Below are positions 13,508-18,011 of a stretch of DNA of 18,011 nt, piece by piece. The notes beneath the pieces are model-generated. The model saw only the letters and a program-made list of their open reading frames with translations, was not told where the DNA came from and searched no databases. The translations under genes and the position numbers were made by a program. How positions within the stretch are numbered: the first letter of the stretch is position 1; every line of letters begins with the position of its first letter. This stretch comes from DATEHQ01 sp035279525 (GTDB lineage Bacteria; Chloroflexota; Dormibacteria; Dormibacterales; Dormibacteraceae): NCBI GenBank assembly GCA_035279525.1, contig DATEHQ010000088.1:1-18011 (forward strand). Reading direction: 5' to 3'.

Positions 13508-14671
13508 GTGATCCAGGTCGCCCCTCCAGAGACTCCGCTCGCGCTGCGGATGATCGGCCTCCGCCGGCAGATCGACGAGCTCGAGCTGAGGTTCTCGAGG
13601 CTCGCCGCCGAGTTCGAGCGGCGCTCCGACATCTGGGACCAGGAAGGCTTCAACAGCGCGATCGATTGGATTCGGTTCAACTGCAAGATGACGTCCACCG
13701 CCGCGGCCGACCGGGTTGCTGTCGGCGAGCGGGTGAATCAGCTCGGCAGAAGCGTGCAGGCGGTGGAGACCCACGAGATCGGGTTCGCCCATCTCACCGT
13801 GATGGCCAGGACCGCCGGCGCCGTGGGCGCCGCTTTCAACGAATCGAAGCTCCTGGGGCTGGCTCGCGAAGCCTCGCCGGGAAAGTTCCACTACCAGTGC
13901 CTGCACTATCGGCACTCGGTCGACGCCGCCCGCTACGCGGCAGAACAGGAGCTGCTCGCCGAACAGCGCCACCTCCGTCTGACCACGGCGGAAGACGGCT
14001 GCCTGGTGATGATGGGCGTGCTCGACCCGACGGGCGGTGCGGCCGTGCGATCCGCGCTCGAACCGCTCGCTCACAGGTCCGGGGCGCACGACCATCGCAC
14101 GCGTGAGGAACGCCTCGCCGATGCGCTCGTCGAGCTTGCGACGGGCGCCAGGCCCGTCAGCCTCCAGGTGACGAGCTCCGTGGAGACCCTGCTCGCGGTG
14201 GCCGGTGCTCCAGGAGCCGAGACGCAGTTCTCATTGCCGATCTCCTCCAGGACGGTCGAACGCTGGGCTTGCGACTGCAGCGTGACCCGCATCCTGCTGC
14301 AGGACTCCGTCGTGATCGACGTCGGCCGCTCGAAGCGAACGGTGGAGGGGCCGGTCCGGCGCGCACTCGAAGCCCGCGACGGCCACTGCCGCTGGCCGGA
14401 CTGCGACCGTCCCCCCAAATGGAGCGCGGCGCATCACGTCGTGCACTGGGTCAACGGTGGATCGACCGGCCTCGACAATCTCATCCTCCTGTGTCACCGG
14501 CACCACCGGATGGTCCACGAGGGCGGGTGGCAGCTGGTCAGGTCCGAAGGCGACGGCGACATCATCGTCATCGCACCGATGATCACCTTCGGCGAGGACC
14601 GATCCGCCTCGGCAAATGGGCCTCCCCGCCGCGTCGCGCAGCTATTCACCTCAATTGACAGCAAGGCTTGA
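13508..14671 (+). CDS. DUF222 / 13E12-family HNH endonuclease
   Basis: 387-residue protein with an N-terminal helical DUF222 domain (residues about 10-230) and a C-terminal HNH nuclease domain. The HNH part has the zinc pair CRWPDC (294-299), then HHVVHWVNGGSTGLDNLILLC around 309-329 with the catalytic His-His and Asn, and HHRMVHEGGW near 331-340. The gene is intact. Such 13E12-type proteins are multi-copy in many Actinomycetota and related groups; their biological role is not settled, with mobile-element remnants and DNA-damage functions both suggested. The GTG at 13508 has AAGGTGA upstream. GTG 13499 or TTG 13436 are other options, but the latter overlaps the divergent globin gene. Confidence 0.9.
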   Translation: MIQVAPPETPLALRMIGLRRQIDELELRFSRLAAEFERRSDIWDQEGFNSAIDWIRFNCKMTSTAAADRVAVGERVNQLGRSVQAVETHEIGFAHLTVMARTAGAVGAAFNESKLLGLAREASPGKFHYQCLHYRHSVDAARYAAEQELLAEQRHLRLTTAEDGCLVMMGVLDPTGGAAVRSALEPLAHRSGAHDHRTREERLADALVELATGARPVSLQVTSSVETLLAVAGAPGAETQFSLPISSRTVERWACDCSVTRILLQDSVVIDVGRSKRTVEGPVRRALEARDGHCRWPDCDRPPKWSAAHHVVHWVNGGSTGLDNLILLCHRHHRMVHEGGWQLVRSEGDGDIIVIAPMITFGEDRSASANGPPRRVAQLFTSIDSKA

Positions 14672-14729
14672 AAGGTGTTCCTGGGGACAAGTAGCGTGTT
14701 CAGCCTCGGATCAACCAGTGGAGGGAGTC

Positions 14730-15116
14730 ATGGCAGTCGTACCGAGGGAGACCCACGACCAGTGGTCGGGGTGGGTCAGGTCAAATGTTGCGTCGCCTTT
14801 TCGCAAGCGTGCCCTGAAGGCTGCCCTCGGGGCGCTGGCAGCCGGTGCCACGCCCGACCAGGCCGCGATCGCGGCCAAGCAGGCGGAGGACAAGCGCGCC
14901 AACTACATGGCCACGTCCGCCCTGGTGCTCGGTGTCGTCAGCGCTGTCATCGCGCTGCTGGTCGGAGGCCTGGCGATCCTCTCGATCCTGTTCACGTTTG
15001 CCTCCGCGGCGCAGGGGCGGCACTCCAGGACGCAGTCATGGCAGGCATGGACGGGGCTCGCCCTGGCCCTCGCCGCCGTCCCGATCTTCGTGGTCGCCCA
15101 CCTGCTCGTCCACTGA
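14730..15116 (+). CDS. Small two-helix membrane protein of unknown function
   Basis: 128 residues from ATG 14730, which has a good Shine-Dalgarno site (GGAGGGAG) just upstream; the longer open frame from 14616 lacks one. Residues 1-60 are soluble, with basic ALK/RKRALKAAL and a short helix GATPDQAAIAAKQAEDKR. Two hydrophobic segments follow, about 62-88 (ATSALVLGVVSAVIALLVGG then ILSILFTFAS) and 106-126 (GLALALAAVPIFVVAHLLV), joined by a basic GRHSRTQSW loop. The pattern resembles DUF4190-type small membrane proteins, but I cannot assign it with certainty. It is 58 bp after the HNH gene on the same strand. The first copy of the roughly 40-bp accessory-tract repeat starts 24 bp after its stop. 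Confidence 0.75.
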   Translation: MAVVPRETHDQWSGWVRSNVASPFRKRALKAALGALAAGATPDQAAIAAKQAEDKRANYMATSALVLGVVSAVIALLVGGLAILSILFTFASAAQGRHSRTQSWQAWTGLALALAAVPIFVVAHLLVH

Positions 15117-15140
15117 CGACCCACCCGCGGCGGTTTAGGA

Positions 15141-15181
15141 GGGGTCCCTATTGGGACGACTTCAGAACCACACTTTTGAAC
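15141..15181 (+). repeat. Accessory-tract direct repeat, copy A
   Basis: First of three copies of a roughly 40-bp repeat. It starts GGGGTCCCTATTGGGACGAC, continues TTCAGAACCACACTTTTGAA and ends at C15181. The 5-bp stem GTCCC/GGGAC with loop TATT (15144-15157) gives a terminator-like hairpin. It follows the small membrane protein gene and marks the left edge of the low-GC tract. Confidence 0.85.
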
Positions 15182-15525
15182 TCGAACCTGGCGCGCTGAC
15201 TGGCGCATAGGAGCGGTATTGGGGCAAGGAGACCGACATCGCTTCGGCGGCTACTAAAAACGCCAGCCTCTTGATGAGACTACACGCGCACGGTCACACG
15301 AACCCTGGCGGCGTCGAGCAGTGCCGTGATGACCGCATGCGGCGTGCCTTGGGCGGATTGGAACTGCGGCTGGTAGAGCGCGGCTACGAATGTTTACGGG
15401 CGAATACGGAACGCGAATTGCAGGCATCGACGGCCGTGGTGACGTCCGTTATCGAGCGGGTCGACCACTACTCCATCGTCAACCCGCCCGCATTATCCAA
15501 CTGCTGGCGTTAGGCTGCCGTTGGC
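15182..15525. other. Stretch without a recognisable gene
   Basis: About 340 bp between repeat copy A and the DUF2971 start. An 80-codon open frame at 15271-15513 (+, TTG start) has no recognisable motif, and I do not call it. The sequence GGCGTTAGGC at 15507-15515 lies just before the DUF2971 start and looks like an integron core site, but no attC-like partner was found. No tRNA or promoter stands out. Confidence 0.4.
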
Positions 15526-16413
15526 ATGACTTCGAACGCCTCAGGGATCCCTCGGCGACAGGACCTTCTATATCACTACACCGACGCGGCCGGCCTGATC
15601 GGGATTCTCGAGAGTCAGCGGCTGTGGGCCTCCAACGCCGCGTACCTGAACGATCCAACCGAGCTTCTCTACGCAAGGGGTATCTATCGGGAATGGTTGG
15701 ACGCGAGGACCGACCAGGGCATCGCCAAAGACCTAGTTGGCCACGTGCGGGTCATTGATTCTCTGTTGGAGCACATCTTTCATGTGTTCGTGGCGTGCTT
15801 CTGCCGAAAAGGAGACCTGCTCAGTCAGTGGCGAGGATATGGGTCAGGCGGCCGCGGCTTCGCGATCGGAATAGATCGGCAGATGATTGGAATCAGGACC
15901 CCTCTCGCCTCCCCCGTCAACTTCTTTGTCGCCAGAGTCCTATACGACCAAACCGAGCAGAAGGCAGAGTTATCGGCACTTCTCGATCCCATCCTCGATG
16001 AGCTCGCGGAGGCAGAGCGCCATCAGGGAGCAGGGGCAGCGAGCAGCATGATGACGGCCCGCTTGGGCCAGATACAGAGAGCCTGCCTTCTGAAACTGGT
16101 CACTTTCAAGCATCCCGCATACAAAGCTGAGGATGAGTGGCGCGCCATCAGCATCTACGAGCGCGATGTGCCCACGACTGAGTTGCACTTCCGTGCGCAC
16201 GGGTCACTGCTGATCCCGTACGTCAAGCTGGACCTCTCGCCGTCGGCGGGTCACCAAACGGGCAAGATCCCCATCTCGGAGGTGATTTATGGGCCGACGA
16301 TGAACCCGCCGTTGACCGAGAAGAGCCTGCGCCTGCTGCTCGACAAACATGGGTATCCGTGGACCCACACTACGATCTGGCCGTCAGAGATTCCGCTACG
16401 TCAAATGCCCTAA
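15526..16413 (+). CDS. DUF2971 family protein
   Basis: 295-residue protein with the hallmarks of DUF2971 along its length: LLYHYTDAAGLIGILESQRLW (first residues 14-34), SNAAYLNDPTEL (36-47), ACFCRKGDLLSQWRGYG (90-106), FAIGID (111-116) and FKHPAYKAEDEWR (194-206). The YHYT, NDPTE, SQWRGYG and EDEWR blocks are the usual invariant positions, probably an ADP-ribosyltransferase-like pocket, though that is inference. Biochemical role unknown. Members are frequent in genomic islands and defence-rich regions. The codon use is less GC-biased than in the first 15 kb. The gene is enclosed between repeat copies A and B, as a single-gene cassette. Confidence 0.88.
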   Translation: MTSNASGIPRRQDLLYHYTDAAGLIGILESQRLWASNAAYLNDPTELLYARGIYREWLDARTDQGIAKDLVGHVRVIDSLLEHIFHVFVACFCRKGDLLSQWRGYGSGGRGFAIGIDRQMIGIRTPLASPVNFFVARVLYDQTEQKAELSALLDPILDELAEAERHQGAGAASSMMTARLGQIQRACLLKLVTFKHPAYKAEDEWRAISIYERDVPTTELHFRAHGSLLIPYVKLDLSPSAGHQTGKIPISEVIYGPTMNPPLTEKSLRLLLDKHGYPWTHTTIWPSEIPLRQMP

Positions 16414-16460
16414 AGGCATCGCCTACTGCGTTAACTCTTACGAGTTCGAAAGTTTGGTTT

Positions 16461-16501
16461 GGGGTCCCTATTGGGACGACTTTAGAACTGCGCTTTTGAA
16501 C
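16461..16501 (+). repeat. Accessory-tract direct repeat, copy B
   Basis: Second copy, matching copy A over the first 22 bases and most of the rest (GACTTTAGAACTGCGCTTTTGAAC at the end). It has the same GTCCC-TATT-GGGAC hairpin at 16464-16477. It lies 48 bp after the DUF2971 stop and 9 bp before the stop codon of the convergent gene, so it may also serve as a terminator between them. A separate hairpin AACTC-TTAC-GAGTT precedes it at about 16434-16447. Confidence 0.85.
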
Positions 16502-16509
16502 ACGACTGA

Positions 16510-16782
16510 CTAGGCCGGCCCAAGGAAGGAGTCCAGTCGATCGCGCCAGTCTTCGTTGGCAAGGTCACCGCCAACAAGAACATCTCGCCAGTCAATTCTC
16601 GAGAGTTCAATTGCTTGCCGAAGATGGTCAGGGTCTCCCTTTGCGATAAGGACGATCGCCGCCATCACCCTTTCACTGTCTTGATGGCCGCTATCGATCA
16701 ATTGATCGACCAGATGGTCGGCACTCGGCCCGAAATCACGTTTGATTCGGGCTAGCAGTCGGTGAGTCAGTTCGACAGCCAT
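16510..16782 (-). CDS. Small conserved-looking protein, third gene of the brnTA operon
   Basis: 90 residues from ATG 16782, 4 bp after the brnA stop; a longer frame from 16818 would overlap brnA. It is an acidic, helical protein with ELTHRLLARIKRDFG, DSERVMAAIVLIAKGDPDHLRQAIELSRIDWRDVL in two blocks and a C-terminal DWRDRLDSFLG. I recognise the pattern as a widespread uncharacterised protein type but know no name or function. There is no signal peptide or membrane segment. Tight coupling to brnTA suggests co-expression. It could be an accessory regulator, or simply a gene carried in the same cassette. Confidence 0.7.
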   Translation of the reverse strand: MAVELTHRLLARIKRDFGPSADHLVDQLIDSGHQDSERVMAAIVLIAKGDPDHLRQAIELSRIDWRDVLVGGDLANEDWRDRLDSFLGPA

Positions 16783-16786
16783 CGAC

Positions 16787-17050
16787 CTATTCGCGGGCTC
16801 GTGGACGCCGCGCACCAACCCTTTCGAGGCGCCGGACGCCCTGGTCGATCAGGGCTTTCATCAGGGATTGGTAGGGCACGCCCCGCCGCTCGGCGGCGTG
16901 TTTGGTTCGACCGAGCAGCTCTTTGGGTACTCGGAGCGAAATCTTCGTGGTGGCTTGGTCCAACGCGTCCAAGACCTCCCGCTCGAACTCCTCATCGCTC
17001 AAATCATCGAATGGGTCGTTGAACGGTTTGCGGTTGGCTTTTGTCTTCAC
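16787..17050 (-). CDS. brnA: BrnA-family antitoxin (ribbon-helix-helix)
   Basis: 87 residues. The C-terminal part is a ribbon-helix-helix DNA-binding domain: TTKISLRVPKELLGRTKHAA (residues 34-53, beta strand and first helix), then RRGVPYQSLMKALIDQGVRRL (55-75). The N-terminal part (NDPFDDLSDEEFEREVLDAL) is acidic and probably wraps the toxin. In BrnTA modules the antitoxin neutralises BrnT and represses the operon. The GTG start at 17050 overlaps the brnT TGA as GTGA, indicating coupled translation. A related antitoxin lies at 17830-18011. A longer open frame upstream is out of phase with brnT and has no support. Confidence 0.85.
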   Translation of the reverse strand: MKTKANRKPFNDPFDDLSDEEFEREVLDALDQATTKISLRVPKELLGRTKHAAERRGVPYQSLMKALIDQGVRRLERVGARRPRARE

Positions 17051-17322
17051 TTGCTTATCCTCCGAATGATTCTCTTGGACGCCTGCCGAGCGTGGATCGG
17101 GTACCGACCGGCGCGATCGTCGAGCCAGATAACAACCAGACTGCGTCCGGCAGACGTCCGGCCGATGACCTGGTAGGCATGACGATCGGCGAGGTAAGTC
17201 TCGATTCGACCGGGATCGCCGAGCGCCTCTTCGATCTCGTGTATCGAGACTCCACGTTCGGGATGATCCGATGCGAGGTGTTTGAGGTTGGCAGCATCCC
17301 AGACGATCGGCCGATCGTCCAC
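17047..17322 (-). CDS. brnT: BrnT-family toxin (RNase-like, DUF497)
   Basis: Toxin of the type II BrnT/BrnA pair, a RelE-fold ribonuclease in characterised members. From GTG 17322 it is 91 residues: IVWDAANLKHLASDHPERGVS (first residues 6-26), EIEEALGDPGRI (29-40), DRHAYQVIGRTSAGRSLVV (46-64) and GRYPIHARQASKRIIRR (72-88). These are the DUF497 landmarks, including the basic catalytic-side residues near the end. A TTG at 17352 would extend it by 10 residues. However, a good -10 (TATACT, 17334-17329) lies between the two, and with the start point near 17322 the message would be leaderless or nearly so. So the GTG is preferred. The gene is followed by brnA and a third gene. Confidence 0.85.
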   Translation of the reverse strand: MDDRPIVWDAANLKHLASDHPERGVSIHEIEEALGDPGRIETYLADRHAYQVIGRTSAGRSLVVIWLDDRAGRYPIHARQASKRIIRRISK

Positions 17323-17350
17323 CCATTCAGTATATACGAGTGGGGTGGAC
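17317..17350 (-). promoter_or_regulatory. Candidate brnTA operator-promoter, 34-bp dyad
   Basis: Arms GTCCACCC (17317-17324) and GGGTGGAC (17343-17350) are perfect complements separated by 18 bp. Exactly at their common centre is the palindrome GTATATAC (17330-17337). On the minus strand this centre contains TATACT, a near-ideal -10 for brnT. The layout, two outer half-sites plus a core over the -10, fits autorepression by the ribbon-helix-helix antitoxin. No good -35 is seen. Confidence 0.6.
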
Positions 17351-17355
17351 AAATT

Positions 17356-17396
17356 GGGGTCCCTGTTGGGACGACTTCATAACCGCACTGTATTCG
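17356..17396 (+). repeat. Accessory-tract direct repeat, copy C
   Basis: Third copy, more diverged in its 3' half. The first part GGGGTCCCTGTTGGGACGAC keeps the GTCCC/GGGAC hairpin (17359-17372), followed by TTCATAACCGCACTGTATTC. It lies upstream of brnT and downstream of the 131-residue gene, both on the minus strand, but keeps the plus orientation of copies A and B. Confidence 0.75.
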
Positions 17397-17413
17397 GATC
17401 AGCTCGTCTGATC
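17397..17413. terminator. Hairpin after the 131-residue gene
   Basis: GATCAG-CTCGT-CTGATC, a 6-bp perfect stem with a 5-nt loop, lies about 30 bp beyond the stop (17442) of the minus-strand gene. It has no T-run. It could end that transcript or be unrelated. Confidence 0.3.
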
Positions 17414-17441
17414 GATGGATCCAGACCCTCGACGTGTCGTG

Positions 17442-17837
17442 CTATAACTCGCCGGGGTCACCGTGAGACGACCGCTCGCGCGTGAAAGGAGCCAGCCGCC
17501 CGACAGCTGAGGGGTAGCCAGCGTTCACCGCATCGCGCCAGAGCTCAGCCATCTGCCCACTGCTGAGCCCAAAGTATCGGTCGCGACCAGACTGGGTCGC
17601 GTAGAAGCTGATGGCGGGAGACAGCCATGACGCACCATCGACGAGTAACGACTGCGCCCGCTCGCGGTCGATAAGCTGCCCATCCTCGCGAATCTCGATC
17701 GACCCCGCTCGAACCATCTTTGGCAATGTCGCCCGGATGACCTCGTCGGCTTGGACTTCGTTAAGCCAATACTCGTCCTCAGTGGCAAGGTCGAGAACGA
17801 CGAGCTCCCGCCACGTGACTCGCACAGGATCAGGCAC
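17442..17837 (-). CDS. Unknown small protein downstream of BrnA-like antitoxin
   Basis: 131 residues from GTG 17837, overlapping the upstream antitoxin gene by 8 bp. I do not recognise a family. Its middle (LNEVQADEVIRATLPKMVRAG and SIEIREDGQLIDRERAQSLL) looks like a compact alpha/beta fold of the winged-helix kind, and FYATQSGRDRYFGLSSGQMAELW follows. No signal or membrane part. The position is like that of the 90-residue gene after brnTA: toxin-antitoxin genes followed by a small unknown gene. It might itself be the partner of the antitoxin if no BrnT lies upstream. Confidence 0.65.
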   Translation of the reverse strand: MPDPVRVTWRELVVLDLATEDEYWLNEVQADEVIRATLPKMVRAGSIEIREDGQLIDRERAQSLLVDGASWLSPAISFYATQSGRDRYFGLSSGQMAELWRDAVNAGYPSAVGRLAPFTRERSSHGDPGEL

Positions 17838-18011
17838 GTTGCCGTGCGTGATGAGCTCCTAAACGGTCGAGCGATTTTTCGAGGACGAGCTTGATGAGGG
17901 TCTGGTATGGGATGCCCTGCCGCTTCGCCTCGGCGCGGGTCCGCTCCAGGAGTTCTTCGGGCAGCTTGATCGAGATCGCCTTCTGACGCTGCTTGACCGC
18001 GTCGAAGGCAG
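17830..18011 (-). CDS. BrnA-like ribbon-helix-helix antitoxin, 5' end outside window
   Basis: Partial gene (at least 59 residues; the start is beyond 18011). The sequence KAISIKLPEELLERTRAEAK followed by RQGIPYQTLIKLVLEKSLDRL aligns closely with residues 35-75 of the BrnA at 16787-17050 (KISLRVPKELLGRTK, RRGVPYQSLMKALI). So it is a second, diverged member of the same antitoxin family. It ends with TGA at 17832-17830, inside the next gene. A toxin gene would be expected just upstream, outside this window. Confidence 0.8.
   Translation of the reverse strand, partial: AFDAVKQRQKAISIKLPEELLERTRAEAKRQGIPYQTLIKLVLEKSLDRLGAHHARQRA

Noticed and set aside
15271..15513. 80-codon open frame between repeat A and DUF2971
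   Set aside because: No recognisable motif, TTG start without a ribosome binding site, and irregular composition. It could be a decayed gene, but nothing supports a call.
15495..15525. Integron attC site (ATCCAAC and GTTAGGC before the DUF2971 start)
   Set aside because: The two core-like heptamers are only 7 bp apart, so there is no room for the L boxes and hairpin of an attC, and the 40-bp repeats do not contain matching GTTRRRY cores.
16787..17326. 179-residue extended frame for the BrnA gene
   Set aside because: The upstream part is the out-of-phase shadow of brnT. The GTG at 17050 overlapping the brnT stop gives the normal BrnA length.

Overview
The window is high-GC bacterial chromosomal DNA, probably from an uncultured soil-type organism. 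Pointers are an F420-family (DDN-like) oxidoreductase, a DUF222/13E12 HNH nuclease, frequent GTG/TTG starts and weak Shine-Dalgarno sites. This mix is known from Actinomycetota and from Chloroflexota/Dormibacterota-like lineages. I cannot choose between them from sequence alone.

Layout. 1-2547 (+): 3' part of phosphoketolase, then acetate kinase, an acetyl-phosphate-to-ATP pair. 2593-3066 (-): GNAT acetyltransferase. 3107-3169: two palindromic repeat units beside a tRNA-Arg(TCT) gene (3202-3277, -). 3390-5409 (+): M32 carboxypeptidase and a DHFR/RibD-C-family reductase. 5406-7276 (-): HMG-CoA lyase followed by a nitrilase. 7349-7497: four more copies of the palindromic repeat with 42-43 bp spacing. 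7511-9504: lipoprotein phosphoesterase (-), a conserved-looking unknown protein (+) and a DDN-like oxidoreductase (-). 9540-12342: a lipoprotein (-) divergent from an RnfD/NqrB/UnbU-like membrane protein (+) with an extra C-terminal exported domain. 12349-13472 (-): a truncated haemoglobin, then an AhpD-like protein whose frame is broken by one in-frame TGA exactly where the second active-site cysteine belongs. A bacterial-SECIS-like fold starts at that TGA, so I read it as a selenoprotein. 13508-15116 (+): HNH nuclease and a small membrane protein.

15117-18011 is an accessory tract with visibly lower GC. It holds a DUF2971 protein (+), a BrnT/BrnA toxin-antitoxin operon with a third small gene (-), and a second BrnA-like antitoxin with an unknown downstream gene (-, running off the window). 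Three direct copies of a roughly 40-bp repeat with a GTCCC-TATT-GGGAC hairpin, all in the same orientation, separate these units like cassette boundaries. A 34-bp dyad centred on the -10 region of brnT is a good candidate operator.

The most notable items are the predicted CxxU AhpD-like selenoprotein next to a truncated haemoglobin, the cassette-like repeats of the accessory tract, and the 42-bp-period palindromic repeat family.
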